DNA of 6,102 nucleotides from NCBI GenBank assembly GCA_003557965.1, contig PWND01000329.1, positions 1 through 6,102 on the forward strand. Reading direction: 5' to 3'. Source of the stretch: Bacteroidales bacterium (GTDB taxonomy: Bacteria; Bacteroidota; Bacteroidia; Bacteroidales; UBA7960). Positions 1-6,102 of this stretch are shown here, one piece after another (within the stretch, counting starts at the first letter, position 1; every line of letters starts with the position of its first letter). The notes under the pieces were generated by a model. It ran no database searches. It worked only from the letters and a program-made list of their open reading frames with translations, and was not told where the DNA came from. The position numbers were made by a program, and so were the translations under genes.

Positions 1-260
1 ACCTAAAAGCAAAATGGGAGTCGTTTGGATGGACTGTCATTGAAATGGATGGTAATGTCATGGAAGATATTTTAGACATTATCCCTAAAGCTAAAGCATT
101 ATGCGGGAAAGGCAAGCCGGTTGTTATACTGATGAAAACCGATATGGGATATGGTGTTGATTTTATGATGGGAACTCATAAGTGGCATGGTGCTCCGCCA
201 AATGATGAACAGTTTGAAAAAGCAATATCCAACTTTAAAGAAACTTTGGGTGATTACTGA
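1..260 (+). CDS. Transketolase, N-terminal (ThDP-binding) subunit, 3' end only
   Basis: This is the last 85 codons of a gene that starts before the window; the frame is open from base 3 and ends at TGA 258-260. Transketolase is the thiamine-diphosphate enzyme of the non-oxidative pentose phosphate pathway, moving two-carbon ketol units between sugar phosphates in the cytoplasm. Seen: the beginning reads LKAKWESFGWTVIEMDGN, matching the family's 'fgW.vievDGnd' stretch, followed by KPVVILMKTDMGYGV and then THKWHGAPPNDEQFEKA. The last resembles the 'EWHGKAPNDEEYEKAL' ending of the short N-terminal subunits. A full-length enzyme would continue for over 300 residues into the pyrimidine-binding and C-terminal domains; here the protein stops about 20 residues after WHG, so this is the split form of about 280 residues. 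The catalytic ThDP and metal residues lie upstream of the window. No C-terminal-subunit gene follows, which is unusual because the pair is usually adjacent. Confidence 0.9.
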   Translation, partial: LKAKWESFGWTVIEMDGNVMEDILDIIPKAKALCGKGKPVVILMKTDMGYGVDFMMGTHKWHGAPPNDEQFEKAISNFKETLGDY

Positions 261-348
261 TTGTATTGAATTATAATAGAAAAAATTAAGTAACCAGAAA
301 CTGTCTTTGTCGTATAATTCTACATAATCATTTTAAGCAATAGAAATT

Positions 349-1731
349 TTGATATTAAAGAGATTTATTATAGCCTTTTTTGCTATTTTTATAATAGGTA
401 TCAGCTCGGATCTAAAAGGCCAAAGAGGTGTAGAAGAAGAACCGCCGCTTACAAGGATTCTTTTTGTGTTTGATGCTTCGCAAAGCATGTATGCTCGCTG
501 GCAAAATGAAATGCGGATAACTATTGCAAGGAATTTACTAACAGAGCTGTTGGATAGCCTTGAGCATATTGATAACCTCGAACTTGCACTTCGTGTATAT
601 GGCCATCAAAAGCGTTTCCCCCCGCAAGACTGCGACGATACAAGGCTGGAGGTTCCTTTTGCTCCCGGTAATGCTTCAAGAATACGGCACAGGTTAAGAA
701 CTATAACTCCAAAAGGAACTACACCAATAGCAATGTCATTAGAGGCAGCGAGGCATGATTTTCCACAATGTGATAATTGCAGAAATATAATAATATTAAT
801 TACTGATGGAATTGAAGAGTGTGGAGGTGACCCTTGTGCTGCTTCCAGGGCACTGCAAAAAGATGGTATTGTTTTAAGGCCTTTTGTAATAGGAATTGGC
901 AGAGACTTTCGTGCTGACTTTGAATGTGTTGGCCAGTATTTCGATGCTACCAGCGAATTTGAATTCAGAGAAAGCCTCAGGGTTGTGATATCACAGGCCC
1001 TCGAAACAACAACATCACAGGTTAATTTGCTTGATGAAAGTGGCAATCCTACCGAGACTAATGTGCCCATAACATTTTATGACAATATGAGCGGCAAAAT
1101 ATTGAAAAATATAATTCATACAATTAATGCAAAAGGAAACCCTGATACACTTTACTACTTTGATCCGCTGGTAACTTATGATATGGTTGTACATACTATA
1201 CCGCCGGTAACAGTTGAAGGCATAGAAATTCATGCCGGAACCCATAATATAATTGGTGCCGATACCCCACAGGGTAGCCTTAGCCTGGCTGTTGGTGGCC
1301 GCACACCGATGAATTATTATACTATTGTTAGAAAAGCCGGAGAAACAGAAACACTACATGTCCAAAAGTTTTCTGAAGTTATAAAATATCTTATTGGAGA
1401 GTATGACCTTGAAATACTGTCTATGCCAAGATTAATTGTAGAAAACGTTGAAATAAAGCAAAACCATAACACAAAAGTAGAAATCCCCGGGCCCGGAATT
1501 GCTGTTATTCGTCTGCCTGCCCCCGGGTATGCTAAGCTTTTTAAAGAAAAAGGAAATGAGCTAACCGAGATATATTCTTTCCGTGAAGGTGTGTTAAACG
1601 AAACTTTATACCTGTTGCCGGGTAGTTATAGAGTTGTGTACAGGTCACGTGCATCAACATCAACTGTTTTTTCAATTGAAAGAAGGTTTAATGTTGATAC
1701 AGGCAGTACAACAACTGTAACATTTAATTAA
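349..1731 (+). CDS. Exported VWA-domain protein with intact MIDAS and C-terminal repeat modules
   Basis: The protein has 460 residues and a TTG start. No ATG fits: the frame is closed by TAA at 334-336 and TTG 349 is the first usual start codon, placing an ideal signal peptide at the N-terminus (MILKRF, hydrophobic residues 6-20, likely cleavage near residue 25). There is no lipobox cysteine and no later membrane segment, so it is probably periplasmic or secreted. The VWA domain spans about residues 34-220. It carries the metal-ion-dependent adhesion site: D42-A-S44-Q-S46, the GTTP threonines at 124-125, and D153 in LITDGIEEC. Cysteines at 141/144 (CDNC) and 158/163 (CGGDPC) could form disulfides after export. 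Residues 224-460 are beta-rich and look like three related modules. VWA domains bind protein ligands through a divalent metal; the ligand here is unknown. No protease or transport domain is visible. The downstream TauE-type gene starts 62 bases later and may be co-transcribed. Confidence 0.88.
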   Translation: MILKRFIIAFFAIFIIGISSDLKGQRGVEEEPPLTRILFVFDASQSMYARWQNEMRITIARNLLTELLDSLEHIDNLELALRVYGHQKRFPPQDCDDTRLEVPFAPGNASRIRHRLRTITPKGTTPIAMSLEAARHDFPQCDNCRNIIILITDGIEECGGDPCAASRALQKDGIVLRPFVIGIGRDFRADFECVGQYFDATSEFEFRESLRVVISQALETTTSQVNLLDESGNPTETNVPITFYDNMSGKILKNIIHTINAKGNPDTLYYFDPLVTYDMVVHTIPPVTVEGIEIHAGTHNIIGADTPQGSLSLAVGGRTPMNYYTIVRKAGETETLHVQKFSEVIKYLIGEYDLEILSMPRLIVENVEIKQNHNTKVEIPGPGIAVIRLPAPGYAKLFKEKGNELTEIYSFREGVLNETLYLLPGSYRVVYRSRASTSTVFSIERRFNVDTGSTTTVTFN

Positions 1732-1793
1732 TGTTTTATTGTAATCCTACACAAAAGCAATGAAATAATATGTTGATTTTTAAAGCCGGATAA

Positions 1794-2516
1794 ATGGATT
1801 TACTGTTTTTTTTATGTGTTCTTATTATTGCATTTTTATATTCTTCTTCAGGACATGGCGGTGCGACCGCTTACCTGGCGATTATGGCAATACTTGGATT
1901 TGCTCCTGACATCATAAAACCAACTGCCTTAATTTTAAATCTTATTGTGTCTTCAATTGCCTTTACACTGTTCTATAAAGCCGGATATTTTAAATTTAAA
2001 ATTTTACTTCCTTTTGCAGTTACATCCATACCTATGGCTTACCTGGGTTCTCAGGTAGTTATTTCTCTAAACGCATACCAGGTAATTCTGGGCATTTTAT
2101 TATTAATTGCAGCTTTGCGAATCGTTTATAACCCAGTAGAAAGAAAAACAATAAAACCAATACCTTATTTAATTGCTGTTCCGATAGGAGCAATGTTAGG
2201 TTTTTTCTCAGGAATGATAGGAATAGGAGGGGGAGTTATTTTGAGTCCAATATTAATTATTGCCGGCTGGGCAAAAACCAAGCAAACTGCGGCAGTAGTA
2301 TCTTTATTTGTTTTTTTAACTTCGGCATCCGGCTTAGTTGGTATTTGGAATAGCGGAGCCGGTTTAAGTAACGAGATAGTGTTGTGGGGGCTGGCCGGGA
2401 TAATGGGTGGTATTGCCGGGAGCTATCTTGGCGGTTATAAATTTCCTGTTAGTTATCTCAGAATTTTTTTATCGGCTGTATTAGTATTTGCATCAATTAA
2501 ACTAATTATATTTTAA
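1794..2516 (+). CDS. TauE/SafE-family membrane transporter (putative sulfite/organosulfonate or other anion exporter)
   Basis: A 240-residue, almost entirely hydrophobic inner-membrane protein with about seven or eight membrane segments, near the usual family length of 240-270. The family's internal duplication is clear. The first half has SSSGHGGATAYLAIMAILG (17-35) then KPTALILNLIVSS (42-54). The second has FFSGMIGIGGGVILSPILI (137-155) then KQTAAVVSLFVFLTSASG (163-180). These glycine-rich plus K-T-A pairs are the hallmark of TauE/SafE (formerly DUF81) proteins. Known members export sulfite, sulfoacetate or related small anions, but most members are uncharacterised and substrate cannot be read from sequence. 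No sulfur-metabolism gene lies in the window. The start is the ATG at 1794, directly ahead of a membrane segment; only a weak GGA lies upstream. The final 11 bases overlap the 3' end of the convergent phosphatase gene. Confidence 0.9.
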   Translation: MDLLFFLCVLIIAFLYSSSGHGGATAYLAIMAILGFAPDIIKPTALILNLIVSSIAFTLFYKAGYFKFKILLPFAVTSIPMAYLGSQVVISLNAYQVILGILLLIAALRIVYNPVERKTIKPIPYLIAVPIGAMLGFFSGMIGIGGGVILSPILIIAGWAKTKQTAAVVSLFVFLTSASGLVGIWNSGAGLSNEIVLWGLAGIMGGIAGSYLGGYKFPVSYLRIFLSAVLVFASIKLIIF

Positions 2517-4545
2517 TTTCTAAACCTACTAAAGAGGTGTCATCTATTTGGTTTTCATCCTTTTTGTGTTTTAGCCAATTGTTTTCAAAAAGTTTCTTTT
2601 GTTCATTCATAGGTAAGCTACATGCTTCTTTTAAAAGATTTTCAAAGCTGGCTCTTCCAATTCTTTTGCCTTCCGGCGACATCTGATCTGTATATCCGTC
2701 AGATAATAAGTAAAGCCTGGTTATTCCTTTTAATATGATTTTATTATTTCTAAAACTAACTTCTTTTTTCTTTTTTATACCTCCAATAGATGCTTTATCG
2801 GGTTCTATTTTTTCAATGCCATTACCATTATGCAAGTATAATGGTATATAAGCTCCTGCATACGTTAAGGTTTTCTCTGTTTGGTTTATAAACAAAAGAG
2901 CCATATCCAAACCATCAAGATTATGATAATGATCTTCATTTTGCTTAAGTGCTACAGCAACTTCATTATGAATATCTTTAAGTGCTGATGCCGGGTCTTT
3001 TGCTTTTTTGTCTAATATAATTTTTTTCATTATGCCTGTTGCAATCATGGTCATCAAAGCACCAGGAACGCCATGCCCTGTGCAATCAGCCAGGGCGAAA
3101 ATATTTAAATTATCATACTTTTCATACCAGTAAAAATCTCCCGATACTATTTCACATGGTTTGTAAATAATAAAATAATCGTTACAAAAGTTTCTTAACT
3201 CACTCTCATGAGGGAAAATTGTTTTTTGCAAAGTTTCAGCATATTTTATGTTATCAAGCATCTTTTTATTGGCATTTTTTAGCTCATTATTATAGCTTTC
3301 AAGCATTGAACGCTGCTTCTCTATTTCATCTCTTTGTGCGAGAATTTCCTGTTGATTCATTTTAAGCTCTTCATTCTTTTCAATAATTTCTGCATTTTGC
3401 TTATTTAAAACACCAACATGCTTTCTTTTTATTCTGTAACCTCTGTATATTAAATATGCAATAAGAAAAAGTGAAATAACAGAAGCAATCAGGGTGTTTC
3501 TCACTCTAATCTGCCTTTCCATTGTAAGCTGATTCTCGTAATCCTTTTCTGCCTGGATTAGTCGCTGAAGTTCCTGTTCTTTTTCAAAGCGTGTTTCTAA
3601 TTCTATTGAAGTGAGCATTTTTATTGCTTCTTCAGTTTTAGACTCCTTTTGCATTTCATTATATAATAACAATGCCTCAAAAGCTTCTTTGTACATCCCA
3701 AGCTTGTAATAAACAGGGAAAATATCTTTTGCCGCAGATTCAATTTCGTAAGAGATCTCTATTTGCTTGGCTATATCCATGCTTTTCTCCAAATAGCTTT
3801 TTGCTTGCCTGTAATTACCCTGGTCAAAATAATATCTGCCTAAGTACTGGTAAGTGTTTTTTATTCCTTGTACTTCATTTATTTCCTTTCTAATTTTAAG
3901 GCTCTTATTCAGATAGTAGTAGGCAGAGTCAGGGACTTCTTTAGTCAGGTATAAAATCCCCAAATTATTATATGTTCTGCTTATTTCTCTTGATACATCA
4001 GCATCAACCTGTAAATACAAGCCTATGGCTTTATGGTTATAATGTAGTACTGTAGAATAATCTTCAAGGCTTTTATAATTTGTTGCCATATTATTGTACA
4101 CGCTTGCTAATCCTATGGTGTCATTAATAGATTTATATATATCTGCTATTTCTTCATAAATTTGAAGTGCCTGTTGGTAAAACCCCTGGTAAGAAAACGA
4201 AACAGCAATATTGTTATATGCTCTTGCTTTTCCCTTGGTATCATTAGCTTCTATAAACTTTTCTTTGCTTTCAAGAAATAACTTATGAGCAGCAGGGTAG
4301 TCAACCCGGAAAAACATTATCAGCCCTTGAAGCCTTATTGCTTCGGCCTTTCCTTGCAAATAGCCTTCTTCAATAGCCATATCATAAGCTTCTGTTAAAA
4401 GCTGCTCAGCTTTTGAAATATTCTGGCTGCTGATTATTCTTGCTTTGGTTAAAATACTGTCAATTATCATTTTAGGATCGTTAGTTGTAGTAGCTTTTAA
4501 TCCTGATAATGCTAATATTAGTAATAATGATAGTAGTATTTTCAT
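2506..4545 (-). CDS. TPR-repeat transmembrane SpoIIE/PP2C-type serine phosphatase
   Basis: A 679-residue signalling protein. Domains in order: signal peptide (1-18, cleavage near LKA-TT); six or so TPR helical pairs (about 65-300, e.g. KARAYNNIAVSFSYQG and ISRTYNNLGILYL); one membrane segment (about 351-369); a charged coiled coil (about 374-435); and a SpoIIE/RsbU-like phosphatase domain (about 455-679). The metal-binding aspartates of the PP2C fold are present: D470 in VSGDFYW, D487 in ALADCTGHGVPGA, D547 in LDMALL, D616 in LLSDGYTD and D668/D669 in IDDTSLVG, so it should be active. The predicted topology puts the TPRs in the periplasm and the phosphatase in the cytoplasm, with the coiled coil as signal relay. 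By family knowledge, such phosphatases usually dephosphorylate STAS-type anti-sigma antagonists in partner switching; no such partner or kinase is encoded here, so the target is unknown. The start is the ATG whose complement is 4543-4545; it gives the signal peptide directly. No Shine-Dalgarno sequence is visible. Confidence 0.93.
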   Translation of the reverse strand: MKILLSLLLILALSGLKATTTNDPKMIIDSILTKARIISSQNISKAEQLLTEAYDMAIEEGYLQGKAEAIRLQGLIMFFRVDYPAAHKLFLESKEKFIEANDTKGKARAYNNIAVSFSYQGFYQQALQIYEEIADIYKSINDTIGLASVYNNMATNYKSLEDYSTVLHYNHKAIGLYLQVDADVSREISRTYNNLGILYLTKEVPDSAYYYLNKSLKIRKEINEVQGIKNTYQYLGRYYFDQGNYRQAKSYLEKSMDIAKQIEISYEIESAAKDIFPVYYKLGMYKEAFEALLLYNEMQKESKTEEAIKMLTSIELETRFEKEQELQRLIQAEKDYENQLTMERQIRVRNTLIASVISLFLIAYLIYRGYRIKRKHVGVLNKQNAEIIEKNEELKMNQQEILAQRDEIEKQRSMLESYNNELKNANKKMLDNIKYAETLQKTIFPHESELRNFCNDYFIIYKPCEIVSGDFYWYEKYDNLNIFALADCTGHGVPGALMTMIATGIMKKIILDKKAKDPASALKDIHNEVAVALKQNEDHYHNLDGLDMALLFINQTEKTLTYAGAYIPLYLHNGNGIEKIEPDKASIGGIKKKKEVSFRNNKIILKGITRLYLLSDGYTDQMSPEGKRIGRASFENLLKEACSLPMNEQKKLFENNWLKHKKDENQIDDTSLVGLEIKI

Positions 4546-4745
4546 CTTAGTAAATTAGTGTTATCAATTTGAATATTAGTATTATACGTATTCATGTATT
4601 CAATTTAAGGTGCTTAATTAAATATGGATAATGAACTGATATATAATTGTTAAATGCTTTAAAATAAAGATTTAAGTGCTTCAGTATTTATACAATCCTC
4701 TAACTTATTAATATAAGTGAACGTATGGCCACTTGCACTACTAAA

Positions 4746-4779
4746 TTTTAAACAACTATATAAATCACATTGTTTAAAA
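4746..4779. repeat. Perfect 10-bp inverted repeat, possible operator or hairpin
   Basis: The arms TTTTAAACAA (4746-4755) and TTGTTTAAAA (4770-4779) are exact reverse complements around a 14-base AT-rich spacer. Pairing does not extend outward (A4745 against C4780) or inward. With only two G:C pairs the hairpin would be weak as RNA and no T tract follows on the plus strand, so it does not look like a terminator. The position between divergent genes suits a dimeric regulator site. It ends six bases before a minus-strand -7-like element (4785-4792), so that it would cover the predicted transcription start of that promoter. The function is inferred only. Confidence 0.45.
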
Positions 4780-4784
4780 CATTT

Positions 4785-4792
4785 CAAAAATA
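4785..4792 (-). promoter_or_regulatory. Possible -7 element for the phosphatase gene
   Basis: Read on the minus strand this is TATTTTTG, a full match to the Bacteroidota -7 consensus TAnnTTTG. No good TTTG -33 partner is seen at the right distance (nearest is ATTG, complement of 4808-4811, with a short 15-base spacer). It would give a leader of more than 200 bases before the start at 4545. In DNA this AT-rich a chance match is quite possible; a promoter nearer the gene may be used instead. Confidence 0.22.
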
Positions 4793-4871
4793 GAGTAAAA
4801 AATTTTTCAATTTAAATAAGAATAAAAAAAATAATGTCTTGTAAATTTATAGTAAATCATCCCAATAAATT

Positions 4872-4879
4872 TATTTTTG
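4872..4879 (+). promoter_or_regulatory. Probable Bacteroidota -7 promoter element for the TonB-dependent receptor
   Basis: TATTTTTG matches the Bacteroidota sigma-ABfr -7 consensus TAnnTTTG at all fixed positions. Transcription would begin about 5-7 bases later, giving a short leader of about 20 bases before the ATG at 4905. The -33 box is weak: TTTA at 4846-4849 with a 22-base spacer is the nearest partner, compared with about 19 in the consensus. The position relative to the start makes it more believable than the sequence match alone. Confidence 0.45.
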
Positions 4880-4893
4880 CAAATTATTTTTTT

Positions 4894-4897
4894 GAGG
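4894..4897 (+). promoter_or_regulatory. Shine-Dalgarno-like GAGG ahead of the receptor start
   Basis: GAGG lies seven bases upstream of the ATG at 4905, good spacing for a ribosome binding site. The other starts in the window have no comparable site, which agrees with weak Shine-Dalgarno use in Bacteroidota. It helps choose 4905 as the receptor start, since no in-frame ATG lies nearby that would give a better signal region. Confidence 0.4.
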
Positions 4898-4904
4898 CAA
4901 TTCT

Positions 4905-6102
4905 ATGAATTATATATTTTACAATACTTCCGGGAAAATCAGATTCAAGCACTGGTCAAGAAAGTCTTATGCTGTATTCAACAGCTTAGGAAAGGTTATT
5001 CATATCTCTGTTTTGGCATTTTGCTGCTCAATAATATCAGAGCCGGCTTTTTCAAAGGAAAAAGTAAACTCTGCCTCTAAGTACACATACGCAGATGAAG
5101 ATTTACATGAAGAATTATTAGATGAGGTCGTTATCAGTTCAAGCAAAGCTCCGATGTTACAGTCTGAACTGATGCGTGTAATTCAGGTTATAAATCGTAA
5201 AGATATAGAGCGATCACCTGCCGGTGATTTAGCTGGCCTTTTGGAGCACATCAGAGGTGTTGATATACGACAGAGAGGCAGCTTTGGCATACAAGCTGAT
5301 GTAAGTATAAGAGGTGGGACTTTTGATCAGACAATGATTCTCGTTAACGGAGTAAATATTACTGATCCCCAAACAGGGCACCACAGTTTTAATTTAGCCG
5401 TTTCCCTTCATGATATTGAGAGAATTGAAATATTGCAGGGGCCGGGTGCACGCTTATTCGGGCCAAATGCTTTCAATGGTGCAATAAACATAATCACCCG
5501 CACGCCGGAAGAAAATTTTATGAATGCTTCTATTTGTGTCGGGCAACATAACTATGCAAATGCAAACTTGTCATTAGGCTATAAATCAGAAAAAACTAAT
5601 AATTACATATCTGTGTCCGGAAAGAGGTCAGATGGATATACAGATAATACCGATTTTAACAGGGCAAACTTTTATTTTCGCAATCAAACAGAGACCAATA
5701 TAGGAATAATTGATTTTCAGTCGGGTTATAATACTAAAGCTTTTGGAGCTAACAGCTTTTACACTCCCAGGTTTCCTAACCAGTTTGAAGAAACAAGTAC
5801 TATCTTTACAAGCATTGCTTTAAAGCCTGAAGGAAAAGTCAATATAAAGCCAACAATATACTGGAGGCGACATTCTGATCGCTTTGAGCTATTCAGAAGT
5901 GATCCTCCGGACTGGTATAATACTCATAACTACCATATGACGAATGTTGCAGGTGCGAATATCAGTACGTCAATAATAAGCACTTTGGGAATATTTTCAG
6001 CAGGCCTCGATTACAGGTTTGAAGATATTTATAGCAATGTGCTGGGTTATGAAATGCTGAAGCCCCGGGCAGCAACCGGTTACGACAATATTTACTATGA
6101 TA
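4905..6102 (+). CDS. BtuB-like TonB-dependent outer-membrane receptor, N-terminal part
   Basis: An open frame from ATG 4905 to the window edge gives 399 residues; family members are about 650-700 long, so the rest of the barrel is cut off. It would take up a scarce ligand, such as a corrinoid or metal chelate, across the outer membrane with energy from TonB-ExbBD. Seen in order: an extended N-terminal region (1-30, including HWSRKSYAVFNSLGK); a hydrophobic signal core (31-49, cleavage probably near AFS50); a TonB-box-like DEVVISS (73-79); a plug domain (about 90-200) with VSIRGGTFDQTMILVNGV, DPQTGHH, IERIEILQGPGARLFGPNAFNGAINIIT; then beta-barrel strands, including GANSFYTPRFPNQFEET. There is no STN domain and no carboxypeptidase-like N-terminal domain, so it is not a SusC type. 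The plug wording (ILVNG, DPQTGHH, QGPGA) recalls the BtuB-like group in Bacteroidota. The ligand is inferred and not shown; a siderophore or heme receptor is the alternative. A -7 element and GAGG lie just upstream. Confidence 0.92.
   Translation, partial: MNYIFYNTSGKIRFKHWSRKSYAVFNSLGKVIHISVLAFCCSIISEPAFSKEKVNSASKYTYADEDLHEELLDEVVISSSKAPMLQSELMRVIQVINRKDIERSPAGDLAGLLEHIRGVDIRQRGSFGIQADVSIRGGTFDQTMILVNGVNITDPQTGHHSFNLAVSLHDIERIEILQGPGARLFGPNAFNGAINIITRTPEENFMNASICVGQHNYANANLSLGYKSEKTNNYISVSGKRSDGYTDNTDFNRANFYFRNQTETNIGIIDFQSGYNTKAFGANSFYTPRFPNQFEETSTIFTSIALKPEGKVNIKPTIYWRRHSDRFELFRSDPPDWYNTHNYHMTNVAGANISTSIISTLGIFSAGLDYRFEDIYSNVLGYEMLKPRAATGYDNIYYD

Larger units (their letters stand above)
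4546..4904. other. AT-rich divergent intergenic region
   Basis: This stretch of 359 bases separates the divergent starts of the phosphatase gene (leftward) and the receptor gene (rightward). I find no convincing coding frame, tRNA or known riboswitch core in it. It contains a perfect 10-bp inverted repeat (4746-4779), one perfect Bacteroidota-type -7 element on each strand (4785-4792 minus, 4872-4879 plus), an 8-base A run (4824-4831) and a 7-base T run (4887-4893). The long leader on the phosphatase side (4546-4745) holds nothing that I can assign. Confidence 0.7.

Noticed and set aside
302..309. TGTCTTTG as a -7 element for the VWA gene
   Set aside because: One fixed position of TAnnTTTG is wrong and no -33 box is found at a suitable distance, so support is too weak to annotate; the VWA promoter may still be here.
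268..320. GAATTATA/TATAATTC 8-bp inverted repeat between transketolase and VWA genes
   Set aside because: All but the outer pair are A/T and the spacer is 37 bases, so it is a poor hairpin and could be chance.
606..1070. 154-residue open frame on the minus strand
   Set aside because: It lies wholly inside the VWA gene, whose motifs are unmistakable, and its translation has no recognisable domain; it is an antisense shadow.
1015..1245. 76-residue open frame on the minus strand
   Set aside because: It is antisense inside the VWA gene, with no motif and an odd composition.
1487..1496. GC-rich palindrome CCGGGCCCGG inside the VWA gene
   Set aside because: It is explained by the codons for the P-G-P-G stretch and shows no repeat elsewhere in the window.
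1734..1765. Weak stem after the VWA stop codon
   Set aside because: Eight mostly A:U pairs with one G:U and a 16-base loop, not followed by a T tract; too weak to call a terminator.
3672..3893. 73-residue open frame on the plus strand
   Set aside because: It is antisense to the TPR part of the phosphatase gene, where the opposite strand shows clear repeat motifs.
4728..4734. GCCACTT resembling part of a cobalamin riboswitch
   Set aside because: Only a short core-like string is present; there is no B12 box and no GC-rich helices nearby, and the candidate promoter lies downstream of it.
4877..5080. 67-residue plus-strand frame starting at TTG
   Set aside because: It overlaps the start of the receptor gene in another frame; the receptor frame has family motifs and runs on to the window edge.

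Overview
The window looks like Bacteroidota DNA, probably a Bacteroidales-like lineage. It is AT-rich, starts mostly lack Shine-Dalgarno sequences, and one gene is preceded by a perfect Bacteroidota -7 promoter element (TAnnTTTG). The gene content fits: a TonB-dependent receptor with an extended N-terminus, a TPR/transmembrane/SpoIIE phosphatase, and a two-piece type transketolase. The assignment rests on gene style and remembered family features, not on a marker gene.

Layout. Positions 1-260 hold the 3' end of a transketolase N-terminal-half gene (+). After an 88-base gap, 349-1731 (+, TTG start) encodes an exported von Willebrand factor A (VWA) protein with an intact MIDAS metal site followed by what looks like three tandem beta-rich modules. 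After 62 bases, 1794-2516 (+) encodes a TauE/SafE-family membrane transporter. Its last 11 bases overlap tail-to-tail with the minus-strand gene at 2506-4545, a one-pass transmembrane protein with periplasmic TPRs and a cytoplasmic SpoIIE/PP2C phosphatase that keeps all its expected metal-binding aspartates. A 359-base AT-rich divergent intergenic region (4546-4904) carries a perfect 10-bp inverted repeat and candidate promoters. From 4905 to the window edge (+) runs the N-terminal 399 residues of a BtuB-like TonB-dependent outer-membrane receptor. This is a real, open-ended gene with a long, unusual signal region.

How the genes work together. They do not form one obvious pathway. The transketolase piece is carbon metabolism and ends a unit that continues upstream. 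The VWA and TauE genes could be co-transcribed, but no shared function is evident. The phosphatase is a signalling protein whose periplasmic TPRs probably sense or bind something, with output through dephosphorylation of a cytoplasmic partner not encoded here. The receptor is an uptake gene whose substrate genes would lie to the right of the window. I see no mobile element, CRISPR array, tRNA or rRNA. The most interesting items are the repeat architecture of the VWA protein, the extended receptor signal region, and the inverted repeat between the divergent genes.
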